NCBI RefSeq assembly: GCF_025210435.1
Contig: NZ_JAOART010000081.1
Span: 1 to 43,866, forward strand
Direction: 5' to 3'
DNA: 43,866 nucleotides
From: Anaeromicrobium sp.
Lineage (GTDB): Bacteria; Bacillota; Clostridia; Peptostreptococcales; Thermotaleaceae
The notes beneath the pieces were generated by a model, which was not told the DNA's origin, did no database searches, and was given only the letters and a program-made list of their open reading frames with translations. Of the stretch, positions 1 to 9,485 are shown one piece after another (within the stretch, counting starts at the first letter, position 1; each line of letters begins with the position of its first letter). The translations under genes and the position numbers were made by a program.

Positions 1-202
1 ACCACAGTTTTACTTCAGAACAACTGACGTAACAGGATCAATCGCATTACCAGAAGGTGTAGAAATGTGTATGCCTGGAGATAACGTACAAATGGAAATC
101 GAATTAATCACACCAATCGCTATCGAAGAAGGATTAAGATTCGCTATCAGAGAAGGTGGAAGAACAGTTGGAGCTGGAGTAGTTGCTTCAATCATCGAAT
201 AA
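1..202 (+). CDS. tuf: Elongation factor Tu, C-terminal end (partial)
   Basis: The frame from base 2 to the TAA at 200-202 encodes the last 66 residues of EF-Tu, the GTPase that delivers aminoacyl-tRNA to the ribosome. The end reads [15 protein letters not shown] followed by a short tail, the nearly invariant C-terminus of domain 3, preceded by a TDVTG segment and MPGDN. The 5' part lies outside the window. It is followed at once by a terminator, so the S10 operon downstream is a separate unit, though tuf is its usual neighbour in Firmicutes. Confidence 0.98.
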   Translation, partial: PQFYFRTTDVTGSIALPEGVEMCMPGDNVQMEIELITPIAIEEGLRFAIREGGRTVGAGVVASIIE

Positions 203-223
203 TTGATTATTTGAAGTTTAATG

Positions 224-255
224 ATATAGCCGAGTTTAACTCGGCTATATTTTAA
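224..255 (+). terminator. Rho-independent terminator after tuf
   Basis: An 11-bp perfect stem (224-234 with 240-250) closes a 5-nt loop and is followed by a short T-rich run. It starts 22 nt after the tuf stop codon and separates tuf from the S10 promoter. Confidence 0.9.
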
Positions 256-286
256 ATAATTTTTTTAAAAAAAGTCAAATAAATAC

Positions 287-315
287 TTGCCAAAAATAGA
301 AAGATGCACTATACT
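287..315 (+). promoter_or_regulatory. Sigma-A promoter of the S10 operon
   Basis: A -35 TTGCCA (287-292) and -10 TATACT (310-315) are separated by exactly 17 bp. An overlapping TATAAT (315-320) would give a 22-bp spacer and is less likely. The hexamers are the same as those before the hydrogenase operon at 23537-23565. Confidence 0.75.
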
Positions 316-321
316 ATAATA

Positions 322-525
322 GTGTGTTTGCAGGACTGCAATGAAATGAAAGGTTGCCGCTGTAATAAGGGGAAATTTTCATGGAGAATGTCCGTTCAGT
401 GAAATGGGCGACAGGATTTCGTGAGCTCTCTGTTTCTTTAAAAGATAAGAAACACCTGGAAGAGTGTACCGAGGTTCTCGTTGTACGTTTTGAGCAAAAA
501 ATGCGTGCGATGAAAAGGAGGGAAA
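322..525 (+). promoter_or_regulatory. Structured 5' leader of the S10 operon
   Basis: About 205 nt separate the promoter from rpsJ. The stretch is visibly richer in GC than the rest of the intergenic DNA and holds several hairpins: 328-332 with 337-341; 432-438 with 447-453 (GTTTCTT/AAGAAAC); and 466-473 with 477-486 (GTAC-GAG/CTC-GTAC). Long S10 leaders occur in Firmicutes and Proteobacteria; the ligand here, if any, is unknown. An open frame at 381-572 is more likely a by-product of low stop density than a leader peptide. Confidence 0.55.
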
Positions 526-529
526 TAAC

Positions 530-850
530 ATGGCAAACAGCAAGGGAAAGCAAAAAATCAGAATCAGATTAAAAGCATATGATCACAAAATATTAGATCA
601 ATCTGCTGAGAAAATAGTTGAAACGGCTAAGAAGACAGGTGCTGAGGTATCTGGTCCAGTGCCACTACCAACTGAAAAGCAAATCATTACTATCTTAAGA
701 GCTGTTCATAAGTACAAAGACTCTAGAGAACAATTTGAACAAAGAACTCACAAGAGATTAATTGATATTTTAAGCCCAACACCTAAGACTGTAGACTCTT
801 TAATGAGATTAGATTTACCAGCTGGTGTTGATATTGAAATTAAATTATAG
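530..850 (+). CDS. rpsJ: 30S ribosomal protein S10
   Basis: S10 is a small-subunit head protein and, with NusB, an antitermination factor. The 106-residue product shows the family core [12 protein letters not shown] near the N-terminus, the loop segment VSGPVPLPT and the end [14 protein letters not shown] at 530 follows a GGAGGG Shine-Dalgarno. It is the first gene of the superoperon, and is a few residues longer at the N-terminus (MANSKGKQ) than the roughly 102-residue norm. Confidence 0.98.
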   Translation: MANSKGKQKIRIRLKAYDHKILDQSAEKIVETAKKTGAEVSGPVPLPTEKQIITILRAVHKYKDSREQFEQRTHKRLIDILSPTPKTVDSLMRLDLPAGVDIEIKL

Positions 851-955
851 TAAAAGTGTAGATACTAAGATATAGGTTTATATAGATTTGCCTCTACTTA
901 GTATGATTGCATGAAAAGGTGTAATCCGCTGTAAGAAAATTAGGAGGTGTAACAA

Positions 956-1585
956 ATGAAACAAATTTTAGGAAGAAAATTAGGAATGACTCAAATCTTC
1001 ACAGAAGAGGGAATTGTAATTCCTGTAACAGTTGTTGAAGCTGGTCCAGTTCATGTTACTCAAGTAAAGACTGTTGAAACTGATGGTTACAACGCTATTC
1101 AAATTGGATTTGAAGATAAAAAGGAAAAGCAAGTTATAAAGCCAGAAAAGGGACACTTTGAGAAGGCTGGAGTAGCTGCTAAGAAAGTTGTAAGAGAAGT
1201 TAGAATTGATGATGTAACAGGATATGAAATAGGACAAGAAATTAAAGCTGATATCTTCGAAGCTGGAGCTAAGATTGATGTAGTTGGAACTTCTAAAGGT
1301 AAAGGAACTCAAGGTCCAATTAAGAGACATAACCAATCAAGAGGACCTATGAGTCATGGTTCTAAGTACCACAGAGGACCAGGATCATTAGGAGCAAGTT
1401 CTTATCCATCAAGAGTGTTCAAGGGCATGAAAATGGCTGGAAGAATGGGTAATGAGCGTGTTACTGTTCAAAATTTAGAAGTGGCTAAAGTGGATGTTGA
1501 AAGAAATCTAATTTTAGTTAAAGGTGCAATTCCAGGACCTAAGGGTGGAGTTGTAACAATAAAAGAAAGTGTAAAAGCTAAGTAA
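956..1585 (+). CDS. rplC: 50S ribosomal protein L3
   Basis: L3 sits near the peptidyl transferase centre and helps start 50S assembly. The 209-residue frame begins [15 protein letters not shown] and carries the long extension with [17 protein letters not shown] and the [12 protein letters not shown] segment that reach into 23S rRNA. ATG is preceded by AGGAGGTG. The 105-nt gap before it contains a hairpin (862-869 with 897-904), so this junction may be processed or regulated. Confidence 0.98.
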   Translation: MKQILGRKLGMTQIFTEEGIVIPVTVVEAGPVHVTQVKTVETDGYNAIQIGFEDKKEKQVIKPEKGHFEKAGVAAKKVVREVRIDDVTGYEIGQEIKADIFEAGAKIDVVGTSKGKGTQGPIKRHNQSRGPMSHGSKYHRGPGSLGASSYPSRVFKGMKMAGRMGNERVTVQNLEVAKVDVERNLILVKGAIPGPKGGVVTIKESVKAK

Positions 1586-1615
1586 TAAATCTAGCTACAG
1601 AAGGGAGGAATTGAA

Positions 1616-2239
1616 ATGCCAAAGGTTGATATAATCAATGTTTCAGGTCAACAAGTAGGTGACATTGAATTAAGTGAAAACATCTTCGGAGCTGAAATAA
1701 ATGCAAGTGTATTACATGAGGTTGTTAAGAACTACTTAGCAAATCAAAGACAAGGTACTCAATCTGCTAAAACTAGAGCGGAAGTTAGAGGTGGCGGAAG
1801 AAAGCCTTGGAGACAAAAGGGAACTGGTAGAGCTCGTCAGGGAAGTACTAGATCTCCACAATGGGTTGGTGGTGGAGTTGTATTCGCACCAAAGCCAAGA
1901 GACTACAGATATACACTACCTAAGAAAGTTAAGCGTCTTGCAATGAAGTCTGCTTTAAGTTCTAAGGTTAAGGAAAGTGAAATGATAGTTTTAGATGAAT
2001 TAGCATTAGAAACATTTAAGACTAAGGATATGATTAATATTCTATCAAACGTTAAAGCTGGCAAGAAGGCATTAATCGTATTACCTGAAGTGGACGAAAA
2101 GGTAATCAAATCTGCTAGCAACATTCCTGGAGTGACTACTACAATAGTAGGAGCATTAAACGTATATGACATCTTAAACCATAACAACTTCATTGTTACT
2201 AAAGAAGCTGTTGCTAAGATAGAGGAGGTGTACGCATAA
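1616..2239 (+). CDS. rplD: 50S ribosomal protein L4
   Basis: L4 lines the exit tunnel. The 207-residue product has the loop signature [20 protein letters not shown] and the globular start [11 protein letters not shown]. In gamma-proteobacteria L4 also represses the S10 operon; whether it does so here cannot be told from sequence. Its TAA overlaps the ATG of rplW (TAATG), implying translational coupling. Confidence 0.98.
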   Translation: MPKVDIINVSGQQVGDIELSENIFGAEINASVLHEVVKNYLANQRQGTQSAKTRAEVRGGGRKPWRQKGTGRARQGSTRSPQWVGGGVVFAPKPRDYRYTLPKKVKRLAMKSALSSKVKESEMIVLDELALETFKTKDMINILSNVKAGKKALIVLPEVDEKVIKSASNIPGVTTTIVGALNVYDILNHNNFIVTKEAVAKIEEVYA

Positions 2240-2532
2240 TGAGAACTCCATATGATGTAATTAAAAAGCCTGTTATCAGTGAAAAAAGTATGGATGGCAT
2301 GGCAGATAGAAAGTATACTTTTGAAGTAGACATGAGAGCTAATAAAACAGAAGTAAAACAAGCTGTTGAAGCTGTATTCGGAGTTAAAGTTGCTAAAGTT
2401 AACCTTATAAAGGTAGTTGGTAAGGTTAAGAGAATGGGTAAACACATGGGTAAGAGAGCTGACAGAAAGAAGGCTGTTATTACGTTAACTCAAGATAGTA
2501 ATGGAATCGAATTCTTCGAAAGCATGATGTAA
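2239..2532 (+). CDS. rplW: 50S ribosomal protein L23
   Basis: L23 surrounds the tunnel exit and docks trigger factor and SRP. The 97-residue product begins [17 protein letters not shown] and holds [25 protein letters not shown], both typical. The start overlaps the rplD stop by one base, and the SD GAGGAGGTG lies inside the rplD end. Confidence 0.97.
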   Translation: MRTPYDVIKKPVISEKSMDGMADRKYTFEVDMRANKTEVKQAVEAVFGVKVAKVNLIKVVGKVKRMGKHMGKRADRKKAVITLTQDSNGIEFFESMM

Positions 2533-2565
2533 TAGTAAACCGTTAAGAAAAAGGAGGGAAAAAGC

Positions 2566-3399
2566 ATGGGTATCAAAAGTTTTAGACCGACTTCTCCAGC
2601 GGTAAGACATATGACTGTTTCAACTTTTGAAGAAATAACTAAGAAAGAGCCAGAAAAGTCATTATTAGTACCACTTAAGAAAACTGCTGGAAGAAATGCA
2701 CATGGTAAGATCACAGTTCGTCATAAAGGTGGCGGAGCTAAAAGAAAATACAGAATTATAGATTTTAAAAGAAATAAAGACGGTATCCCTGCAAAGGTAA
2801 CTGCAATCGAGTATGATCCAAATAGAAGTGCTAACATTGCATTATTAACATATGCAGATGGAGAAAAGAGATATATCGTTGCTCCAAATAAGTTAGTAGT
2901 AGGAAGCACAATCGTATCTGGACCAGAAGCAGATATCAAAGTAGGAAATGCATTACCACTTAAAAATATACCAGTAGGTACAGTTATTCATAATATCGAA
3001 ATGAAGCCAGGAAAGGGAGCACAGTTAGTAAGATCAGCTGGAAACTCTGCTCAATTAATGGCTAAGGAAGATAAATATGCACAAGTAAGATTACCATCTG
3101 GTGAAGTTAGATATATTAGTGTTAATTGTAAAGCTACAATAGGTCAAGTAGGAAACTTAGACCATGAAAATATCACAATCGGTAAAGCTGGACGTAAGAG
3201 ACATATGGGTATCAGACCTACAGTAAGAGGTTCTGTAATGAATCCTAATGACCATCCACATGGTGGTGGTGAAGGTAGATCACCTATCGGTAGACCTTCT
3301 CCTGTTACTCCTTGGGGTAAACCAGCTCTTGGATACAAGACAAGAAAGAAAAACAAAGCTTCTGATAAATTTATCGTTAAGAAAAGAAATCAAAAGTAA
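2566..3399 (+). CDS. rplB: 50S ribosomal protein L2
   Basis: L2 is among the most conserved ribosomal proteins and is needed for subunit joining and peptidyl transfer. The 277-residue frame begins [17 protein letters not shown] and has the C-terminal [19 protein letters not shown] loop carrying the conserved histidine. An AAGGAGGG SD lies 8 nt upstream of the ATG. Length is normal. Confidence 0.98.
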   Translation: MGIKSFRPTSPAVRHMTVSTFEEITKKEPEKSLLVPLKKTAGRNAHGKITVRHKGGGAKRKYRIIDFKRNKDGIPAKVTAIEYDPNRSANIALLTYADGEKRYIVAPNKLVVGSTIVSGPEADIKVGNALPLKNIPVGTVIHNIEMKPGKGAQLVRSAGNSAQLMAKEDKYAQVRLPSGEVRYISVNCKATIGQVGNLDHENITIGKAGRKRHMGIRPTVRGSVMNPNDHPHGGGEGRSPIGRPSPVTPWGKPALGYKTRKKNKASDKFIVKKRNQK

Positions 3400-3479
3400 T
3401 AGAGGGAAAGAGGTCATGGAAAGATGGACCTTGGCCTCATAGTCCTCGGTTTATATAGATACCGAAGGGAGGATTAACA
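3400..3479 (+). other. Structured spacer between rplB and rpsS
   Basis: This 80-nt gap is long for the operon. It can form a hairpin at 3446-3465 (TCGGT/ACCGA), and upstream a GGTC (3412-3415) can pair with GACC (3427-3430), or alternatively GAGG (3410-3413) with CCTC (3435-3438). There is no U-tract, so this is not a terminator. It may be a processing or pausing site. Confidence 0.4.
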
Positions 3480-3764
3480 ATGGGTAGATCACTTAAAAAG
3501 GGACCTTTTGTAGAAGCAAAACTTTTAAATAGAATAGAAGAAATGAATACGGCTGGCGACAAGAAAGTAGTAAAGACTTGGTCAAGAGCGTCAACTATAT
3601 TCCCACAAATGATTGGACACACTATAGCCGTTTATGATGGAAGAAAGCACGTTCCTGTATATGTTACAGAGGATATGGTTGGACACAAATTAGGAGAATT
3701 TGCTCCAACTAGAACTTTCAGAGGACACGCTGGTGATGAAAAATCATCAAAAGTTAGAAGATAG
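3480..3764 (+). CDS. rpsS: 30S ribosomal protein S19
   Basis: S19 forms a complex with S13 in the 30S head. The 94-residue product begins [16 protein letters not shown] and contains [27 protein letters not shown] and [12 protein letters not shown], all family hallmarks. ATG follows GGGAGG after the structured spacer. Confidence 0.98.
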   Translation: MGRSLKKGPFVEAKLLNRIEEMNTAGDKKVVKTWSRASTIFPQMIGHTIAVYDGRKHVPVYVTEDMVGHKLGEFAPTRTFRGHAGDEKSSKVRR

Positions 3765-3787
3765 ATAAACGAAAGGAGGTTATCCAA

Positions 3788-4123
3788 GTGGAAGCTAGAG
3801 CTATAGCAAAATATGTACGTATATCTCCAAGAAAATTAAAGCCTATTACGGACATGGTTAGAGGCATGAATGCTGATGAGGCATTAGCAGTTTTAGAATA
3901 TACACCTAGAGCAGGAGCTGCTGTACTTGCTAAAGTTATTAAGTCAGCTAAGGCAAATGCTGAGAATAACCACGAAATGGATGCAGATAAGTTATATGTA
4001 GCTGCAGTTAACGCTAACCAAGGACCTACAATGAAGAGATGGAGAGCAGGTTCTATGGGTCGTGGAATGAGAATATTAAAGAGAAGTAGTCATATAGATG
4101 TAGTACTAAAAGAAAGAGCTTAA
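3788..4123 (+). CDS. rplV: 50S ribosomal protein L22
   Basis: L22 lines the exit tunnel, and its hairpin is a macrolide-resistance site. The 111-residue product begins MEARAIAKYVRISPRK and ends with MKRWRAGSMGRGMRILKRSSHIDVVL. The start is GTG at 3788, set by GAAAGGAGG 8 nt upstream; no alternative ATG fits the conserved N-terminus. Confidence 0.97.
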   Translation: MEARAIAKYVRISPRKLKPITDMVRGMNADEALAVLEYTPRAGAAVLAKVIKSAKANAENNHEMDADKLYVAAVNANQGPTMKRWRAGSMGRGMRILKRSSHIDVVLKERA

Positions 4124-4139
4124 AAAGGAGGGATAACGC

Positions 4140-4940
4140 ATGGGTCAAAAGGTAAATCCAAACGGATTAAGAGTTGGAGTTATTAAGGACTGGGACTCAA
4201 AGTGGTATGCGGATAAGAAAAACTTTGCAGACCTTTTAATCGAAGATAACAAGATTCGTAAGTTTGTAAAAAACAAACTTTATACATCTGGAATTTCTAA
4301 AGTTGTAATCGAAAGAGCGGCTAATAATAAGGTTAAAGTGAATATTTTCACAGCTAAGCCAGGAATGGTTATCGGAAAAGGCGGTTCTGGAGTAGAAACT
4401 TTAAGAAAAGATATTGAAAAATTAGTTAACAAATCTGGAGATGTAAAAACAGTTTTCATTAACGTTAACGAAGTAAGAAGATCAGAAAAGGATGCTCAAT
4501 TAGTAGCAGAAAACGTAGCATTTTCATTAGAAAGAAGAGTATCTTTCAGAAGAGCTATGAAGCAAGCTATTCAAAGAGCTATGAGAGCTGGAGTACCAGG
4601 TATTAAAGTTATGGTGTCAGGAAGACTTGGCGGAGCTGAAATGGCTAGAAATGAAATGTACCATGAAGGAAATGTTCCTCTACATACAATTAGAGCTAAC
4701 ATTGACTATGGATTTGCTGAAGCAGATACAACTTACGGAAAAATTGGTGTTAAAGTTTGGATAAATCATGGAGAAGTTCTTCCTCAAACTGCTGAAGAAG
4801 TAAAGGCACAAAGAAGAGCTAACAGAGATAAAAACTTCAACAGAGACAATAGAAAGCCAAGAAATGACAGAAGAAATAACAGAAATGATAAAAGAAATAA
4901 CTTCAAGAGAAGAGAAAATAACGGACAAGCAAACAAGTAA
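4140..4940 (+). CDS. rpsC: 30S ribosomal protein S3 with long basic tail
   Basis: S3 is at the mRNA entry site. A KH domain (residues about 40-110, with [12 protein letters not shown]) and the C-terminal S3 domain ([20 protein letters not shown]) are complete. At 266 residues the product is about 45 longer than the roughly 220 usual in Firmicutes. The extra part (from about residue 224) is almost only Arg, Asn, Lys and Asp and looks disordered. The frame is intact to the TAA, so this is a true extension. Confidence 0.97.
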   Translation: MGQKVNPNGLRVGVIKDWDSKWYADKKNFADLLIEDNKIRKFVKNKLYTSGISKVVIERAANNKVKVNIFTAKPGMVIGKGGSGVETLRKDIEKLVNKSGDVKTVFINVNEVRRSEKDAQLVAENVAFSLERRVSFRRAMKQAIQRAMRAGVPGIKVMVSGRLGGAEMARNEMYHEGNVPLHTIRANIDYGFAEADTTYGKIGVKVWINHGEVLPQTAEEVKAQRRANRDKNFNRDNRKPRNDRRNNRNDKRNNFKRRENNGQANK

Positions 4941-4971
4941 ATTTTGAAGCTAGGGAAGGAGGATACAGACG

Positions 4972-5412
4972 ATGTTAATGCCTAAAAGAGTTAAGCGTCG
5001 TAGAGTGCACAGAGGCAGAATGACAGGTGTTGCGCAAAGAGGTAACAAAGTAACATACGGTGATTTTGGTATAATGGCACTAGAGCCAGCCTGGATTACT
5101 TCAAGACAAATAGAAGCTGCCAGAGTTGCTATGACTAGATACATTAAAAGAGGGGGAAAAGTTTGGATTAAAATATTCCCTCATAAGCCAGTAACACAAA
5201 AGCCTGCAGAAACTCGTATGGGTGCTGGTAAAGGTTCACCAGAATATTGGGTTGCAGTTGTAAAGCCAGGTAGAGTTATGTTTGAATTAGCGGGTGTTCC
5301 AGAGGATACAGCTAGAGAAGCTATGAGACTTGCTATAAACAAATTACCTATAAAGTGTAAATTTGTAACACGTCAAGAATTGGAAAAGGGTGGTGAAGCT
5401 AATGAAAGCTAA
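4972..5412 (+). CDS. rplP: 50S ribosomal protein L16
   Basis: L16 organises the A-site region of 23S rRNA. The 146-residue product begins [16 protein letters not shown], so the first ATG (4972) behind AAGGAGGA is preferred over the one at 4978. [17 protein letters not shown] is the conserved loop. The 3' end overlaps rpmC by 11 nt. Confidence 0.97.
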   Translation: MLMPKRVKRRRVHRGRMTGVAQRGNKVTYGDFGIMALEPAWITSRQIEAARVAMTRYIKRGGKVWIKIFPHKPVTQKPAETRMGAGKGSPEYWVAVVKPGRVMFELAGVPEDTAREAMRLAINKLPIKCKFVTRQELEKGGEANES

Positions 5413-5602
5413 TAAGCTTCATGATATGACTGTACAAGAGTTAAATGGTAAGTTAATAGAGTTAAAAAATGAGTTATTTAACTTAAGATTCCAATTAGCT
5501 ACAGGTCAATTAGAGAATCCTATGAAAGTTAAATCTGTTCGTAAGGAGATTGCTCGTACTAAGACCATCCTTAGAGAAAAAGAATTAAACATGGAAAAGT
5601 AA
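5402..5602 (+). CDS. rpmC: 50S ribosomal protein L29
   Basis: L29 is a small two-helix protein near the tunnel exit beside L23. ATG at 5402 gives 66 residues starting [14 protein letters not shown], with the conserved [21 protein letters not shown]. An in-frame GTG at 5390 would add four residues, but the SD-like AAAGGGTGGTG inside rplP is better placed for 5402. It overlaps the rplP end. Confidence 0.95.
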   Translation: MKANKLHDMTVQELNGKLIELKNELFNLRFQLATGQLENPMKVKSVRKEIARTKTILREKELNMEK

Positions 5603-5632
5603 TTATAGATAGTCGAAAGGAGGGCTTAACTC

Positions 5633-5887
5633 GTGGAAAGAAATAGAAGAAAGACTAGAGTAGGTCGTGTAGTAAGTGACAAGATGGAAAAAACTATCAC
5701 TGTTGCAGTAGAAGATTTTGTACGTCACCCAATATACGGAAAAGCCGTTAAGAGAACTAAGAAGTTCAAAGCTCATGACGAAAATAACCAATGTAACATT
5801 GGAGATAGAGTAAGAATTATGGAAACTAGACCATTAAGCAAAGATAAGAGATGGAGATTAGTTGAAATTATGGAGAGAGCTAAGTAA
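5633..5887 (+). CDS. rpsQ: 30S ribosomal protein S17
   Basis: S17 is a primary 16S rRNA-binding OB-fold protein. The 84-residue product has [21 protein letters not shown] and [20 protein letters not shown]. The start is GTG at 5633 behind AAAGGAGGG. Confidence 0.97.
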   Translation: MERNRRKTRVGRVVSDKMEKTITVAVEDFVRHPIYGKAVKRTKKFKAHDENNQCNIGDRVRIMETRPLSKDKRWRLVEIMERAK

Positions 5888-5913
5888 GTTAAAAGCGGAG
5901 GGAGGTATACCAT

Positions 5914-6282
5914 ATGATACAACAAGAAACTCGCTTAAAAGTTGCAGATAACTCAGGTGCTAAGGAATTACTATGCATTAGAGTTTTAGGTGGATCAAAG
6001 CGTAAGTACGCTAACATAGGTGATGTAATTGTTTGTGCCGTTAAACATGCAACACCAGGCGGAGTTGTTAAAAAAGGTCAAGTAGTTAAGGCTGTAGTTG
6101 TTAGAACAGTAAGTGGAGCTAGAAGAAACGACGGAAGTTATATAAAATTTGATGAGAATGCGGCGGTTGTAATCAAAGAAGATAAGAACCCTGTAGGAAC
6201 TCGTATTTTCGGACCGGTAGCAAGAGAGTTAAGAGAAAAAGATTTTATGAAAATCGTTTCACTTGCACCAGAAGTATTATAG
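5914..6282 (+). CDS. rplN: 50S ribosomal protein L14
   Basis: L14 forms part of the intersubunit bridge and is a docking site for RsfS. The 122-residue product begins [18 protein letters not shown] and ends [11 protein letters not shown], the standard ends and length for the family. The SD is GGAGGGAGG. Confidence 0.98.
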   Translation: MIQQETRLKVADNSGAKELLCIRVLGGSKRKYANIGDVIVCAVKHATPGGVVKKGQVVKAVVVRTVSGARRNDGSYIKFDENAAVVIKEDKNPVGTRIFGPVARELREKDFMKIVSLAPEVL

Positions 6283-6300
6283 TTCGAGGAGGTGTAGTAG

Positions 6301-6606
6301 ATGCACGTTAAAAAAGGTGATACAGTAGTTATTATTGCTGGAAAAGATAAAGGTAAGAAGGGTAAAGTATTAGAAGCTCTTCCAAAGAAAAGCAGAGTAA
6401 TCGTTGAAGGTGTTAACATTCAAAAGAAGCACCAAAAGCCAAATGCTAAGGTTCAACAAGGTGGAATCATGGAGCAACCAGGAGCAATTCACGTATCTAA
6501 CGTAATGCTTTGGGACGAAAAGGCAAAAGCTCCTACAAGAGTAGGATTTAAAATAGAAAACGGTAAAAAAGTAAGAGTATCTAAAAAGTCCGGAGAGATT
6601 ATATAA
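6301..6606 (+). CDS. rplX: 50S ribosomal protein L24
   Basis: L24 is an assembly initiator of 50S. The KOW motif is at the N-terminus ([21 protein letters not shown]), followed by [13 protein letters not shown]. The 101-residue length is normal, and ATG follows GAGGAGGTG. Confidence 0.97.
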   Translation: MHVKKGDTVVIIAGKDKGKKGKVLEALPKKSRVIVEGVNIQKKHQKPNAKVQQGGIMEQPGAIHVSNVMLWDEKAKAPTRVGFKIENGKKVRVSKKSGEII

Positions 6607-6635
6607 TACTAAGTAGTTGAAGGGAGGTTAACGAG

Positions 6636-7178
6636 ATGACAGCTAGATTAAAAGAAAAGTATAGAAATGAATCTACTAAAGCATTAATGGAGAAGTTCAA
6701 CTACTCTAATGTTATGGAATTACCAAAAGTAGAAAAAATAGTAATCAACATGGGTTTAGGAGAAGCTAAAGACAATTCTAAAATCATGGAAGTAGCTGTA
6801 GAGGAATTAGCTACTATAGCAGGACAAAAGCCAGTTATAACTAGAGCTAAGAAATCTGTTGCGAACTTTAAAATCAGAGCAGGTATGCCAATAGGAGCGA
6901 AAGTAACTTTAAGAGGCGAAAAAATGTATGAGTTCATGGATAGATTATTCAATGTTGCGTTACCAAGACTTAGAGACTTCAAAGGTGTTAAGAAGAACGC
7001 ATTTGACGGAAGAGGTAACTATGCATTAGGACTTAAGGAGCAATTAATATTCCCTGAAATAGAATATGATAAGGTTGATAAAGTAAGAGGAATGGATATT
7101 ATATTTGTAACAACTGCGAAGACTGATGAAGAATCTCGTGAGTTATTACAATCATTAGGTATGCCATTCGCTAAATAG
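6636..7178 (+). CDS. rplE: 50S ribosomal protein L5
   Basis: L5 binds 5S rRNA and contacts S13 and P-site tRNA. The 180-residue product has [31 protein letters not shown] and the C-terminal [13 protein letters not shown]. Length and both ends fit the family; the SD is AGGGAGG. Confidence 0.98.
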   Translation: MTARLKEKYRNESTKALMEKFNYSNVMELPKVEKIVINMGLGEAKDNSKIMEVAVEELATIAGQKPVITRAKKSVANFKIRAGMPIGAKVTLRGEKMYEFMDRLFNVALPRLRDFKGVKKNAFDGRGNYALGLKEQLIFPEIEYDKVDKVRGMDIIFVTTAKTDEESRELLQSLGMPFAK

Positions 7179-7193
7179 TTAGGAGGGAACACT

Positions 7194-7379
7194 GTGGCTA
7201 GAAAAGCTCTTGTAGTTAAACAGCAAAGAAAGCAAAAGTACTCAACAAGAGAATACAATAGATGTAGAATATGCGGAAGACCACATGCTTATTTAAGAAA
7301 ATTTGGTATTTGCCGTATTTGCTTTAGAGAATTAGCTTATAAAGGTGAAATACCAGGAGTAAGAAAAGCAAGCTGGTAG
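7194..7379 (+). CDS. rpsN: 30S ribosomal protein S14, zinc-binding (type Z)
   Basis: This is the short, 61-residue zinc form of S14. Ligands are C24, C27, C40 and C43 (CRIC...CRIC). The start is GTG at 7194 behind TTAGGAGGG. The long zinc-free form, used by some Firmicutes under zinc limitation, is not in this window. Confidence 0.97.
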   Translation: MARKALVVKQQRKQKYSTREYNRCRICGRPHAYLRKFGICRICFRELAYKGEIPGVRKASW

Positions 7380-7404
7380 GAATATAGGGAAGGAGGTATA
7401 CACC

Positions 7405-7803
7405 ATGACTATGACAGATCCAATCGCGGATATGCTGACTCGTATTAGAAATGCTAACGTTGTTAAACATGATACTGTTGACGTTCCAGCTTCTAAGATG
7501 AAGAAAGCTATTGCTGAAATATTATTAAGTGAAGGTTTCATCAAAGGATATGATGTAATCGAAGATGGATTACAAGGAATTGTAAGAATCCAAATGAAGT
7601 ACGGAGCACAAGGTGAAAAAGTTGTAAGCGGATTAAAGAAAATATCAAAGCCAGGATTAAGAGTATACGCTAAGAAAGATCAAATACCAAAGGTATTAGG
7701 AGGGCTTGGAATAGCAATCCTTTCTACTTCTAACGGTATTGTTACAGATAAAGAAGCTAGAAAATTAGGAACTGGTGGAGAAGTTATCTGCTACGTTTGG
7801 TAA
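7405..7803 (+). CDS. rpsH: 30S ribosomal protein S8
   Basis: S8 binds helix 21 of 16S rRNA and is the spc-operon repressor in E. coli. The 132-residue product begins [17 protein letters not shown] and ends GGEVICYVW, both diagnostic. The ATG at 7405 follows GGAAGGAGG at good spacing; the second ATG at 7411 would remove only two residues. Confidence 0.97.
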   Translation: MTMTDPIADMLTRIRNANVVKHDTVDVPASKMKKAIAEILLSEGFIKGYDVIEDGLQGIVRIQMKYGAQGEKVVSGLKKISKPGLRVYAKKDQIPKVLGGLGIAILSTSNGIVTDKEARKLGTGGEVICYVW

Positions 7804-7833
7804 TAGATATCTTTAGGTATAGGAGGTGCAGCA

Positions 7834-8373
7834 ATGTCAAGAATAGGTAAACAGCCGATTACTATCCCTGCAGGTGTAGAAGTTACAGTAAACGACAAAA
7901 ATCTTGTTACTGTAAAAGGACCTAAGGGAGAATTATCAGAGCAAATTAACGAAGCTATTAAGGTTAATATAGAAGAAAATACTTTAACTGTTGAGAGACC
8001 AACAAACAACAAGGTACACAGATCATTACATGGACTTAGCCGTACATTAATTGACAATATGATCACTGGTGTAACTAAAGGATACGAAAAGAAGTTACAA
8101 GTTGTTGGAGTTGGATACCGTGTTGCTAAGCAAGGTAAGAAATTAAACTTATCTTTAGGTTTCTCTCATCCTGTAGAAATGGTAGATCCAGAAGGTCTTA
8201 CTACAGAAGTTAACGGAACTAACGAGATTATCGTAAAAGGAATAAACAAGCAAGCTGTAGGAAACTACGCTGCTAAGATCAGATCTTGGAGAGAGCCTGA
8301 GCCATACAAGGGTAAGGGAATCAAGTATGCTGATGAAGTAATTCGCCGTAAGGAAGGTAAAACAGGTAAATAG
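7834..8373 (+). CDS. rplF: 50S ribosomal protein L6
   Basis: L6 lies near the factor-binding site. The 179-residue, two-domain product begins [17 protein letters not shown], has [15 protein letters not shown] in mid-protein and ends with [26 protein letters not shown] follows AGGAGG. Confidence 0.98.
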   Translation: MSRIGKQPITIPAGVEVTVNDKNLVTVKGPKGELSEQINEAIKVNIEENTLTVERPTNNKVHRSLHGLSRTLIDNMITGVTKGYEKKLQVVGVGYRVAKQGKKLNLSLGFSHPVEMVDPEGLTTEVNGTNEIIVKGINKQAVGNYAAKIRSWREPEPYKGKGIKYADEVIRRKEGKTGK

Positions 8374-8390
8374 GAAAGGAGTGAAATAAA

Positions 8391-8747
8391 GTGAGCAAGA
8401 ATAAAACTCGTCAAACAAGACATGCCAGAGTACGTAAGAAAGTATCTGGAACTCCTGAACGACCAAGATTAAATGTATTTAGAAGTTTAAACAACGTTTA
8501 CGCTCAAGTTATTGATGATGTGGCTGGAAACACTTTAGCTTCTGCTTCTACTTTAGATAAAGAAATTAAAGAAAAAGTAGCTAACGCTAGCAATAAGGAA
8601 GCTGCTAAACTAGTTGGAGAATTAGTTGCAAAGAGAGCTATCGAAAAGGGAATCAAAGAGGTTGTTTTCGATAGAGGTGGATACATTTATCACGGAAGAG
8701 TTAAAGAACTAGCTGAAGGTGCAAGAGAAGCTGGACTACAATTCTAG
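8391..8747 (+). CDS. rplR: 50S ribosomal protein L18
   Basis: L18 carries 5S rRNA into the central protuberance with L5. The 118-residue product contains [20 protein letters not shown] and [25 protein letters not shown]. The start is GTG at 8391, with AAAGGAG upstream. Confidence 0.97.
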   Translation: MSKNKTRQTRHARVRKKVSGTPERPRLNVFRSLNNVYAQVIDDVAGNTLASASTLDKEIKEKVANASNKEAAKLVGELVAKRAIEKGIKEVVFDRGGYIYHGRVKELAEGAREAGLQF

Positions 8748-8763
8748 TAAAGGAGGGAAAAGA

Positions 8764-9270
8764 ATGCGCCGTCAAATGATAGATGCGAGCAATTTAGACT
8801 TACAAGAAAAAGTTATCAACATTAGCCGTGTTACTAAGGTTGTTAAAGGTGGTAGAACTTTCAGATTCAGTGCTACTGTAGTAGTTGGAGATGGAAACGG
8901 TCATGTTGGTATGGGTTCTGGAAAAGCACAAGAAATTCCAGAAGCCGTAAGAAAAGCTATTGAAGCTGCTAAGAAGAACTTAATCTTTGTTCCTAGAGTT
9001 GGAACAACGATTCCACATAGAATAAGAGGTATATTTGGAGCTGGAAATGTTTTATTAATGCCAGCAGGAGAAGGTACAGGAGTTATCGCTGGAGGTCCAG
9101 TACGTGCAGTATTAGAATTAGCAGGAATTAAGGATGTAAGAGCAAAGTCTTTAGGAACTAACAATTCTAGAAACATGGTAAATGCTACTATGGCTGGATT
9201 AAAAGAATTAAAGTCTGCTGAACAAGTTGCAAAACTTAGAGGTAAGACTATAGAAGAATTATTAGGTTAG
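8764..9270 (+). CDS. rpsE: 30S ribosomal protein S5
   Basis: S5 helps mRNA entry and decoding fidelity. ATG at 8764 directly follows AAAGGAGGG and gives 168 residues starting [16 protein letters not shown]. The frame is open further upstream to 8719, but that part overlaps rplR and lacks an SD. The dsRNA-binding-like domain has [16 protein letters not shown], and the C-terminal domain [17 protein letters not shown]. Confidence 0.97.
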   Translation: MRRQMIDASNLDLQEKVINISRVTKVVKGGRTFRFSATVVVGDGNGHVGMGSGKAQEIPEAVRKAIEAAKKNLIFVPRVGTTIPHRIRGIFGAGNVLLMPAGEGTGVIAGGPVRAVLELAGIKDVRAKSLGTNNSRNMVNATMAGLKELKSAEQVAKLRGKTIEELLG

Positions 9271-9284
9271 AGGAGGGGAAGACC

Positions 9285-9467
9285 TTGGCTAAAATGTTAA
9301 AAATAACATTAGTAAAGAGTACTATCGGGTCCAAGCCTCAACATAGAAAGAACATAGAAGCGCTAGGACTAAAAAAATTACATCAAACGGTTGAAAAACC
9401 AGATAATCCTCAAATGAGAGGTATGATTGCGAAAGTAGATCACTTAGTAAAAGTTGAAGAAATATAG
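9285..9467 (+). CDS. rpmD: 50S ribosomal protein L30 (TTG start)
   Basis: This 60-residue single-domain 50S protein has KITLVKSTIGSKPQHRKNIEALGL and ends MIAKVDHLVKVEEI. The start is TTG at 9285, 6 nt after GAGGAGGGG; starting there gives the usual MAKxLKITLVKS N-terminus. The next ATG (9294) would remove three residues. Confidence 0.95.
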   Translation: MAKMLKITLVKSTIGSKPQHRKNIEALGLKKLHQTVEKPDNPQMRGMIAKVDHLVKVEEI

Positions 9468-9485
9468 ATCTAAGGAGGTGTAACC

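Noticed and set aside
381-572. 63-residue open frame in the S10 leader, + strand, as a leader peptide
   Set aside because: It runs into rpsJ in another frame, has only a weak SD-like run, and the opposite strand is also open there. Lack of stops fits the higher GC of a folded leader better than coding.
1903-2445. 180-codon open frame on the - strand across rplD and rplW
   Set aside because: Antisense to conserved ribosomal genes, no SD, and its protein is low-complexity and rich in Phe, Ser and Tyr as expected from a shadow frame.
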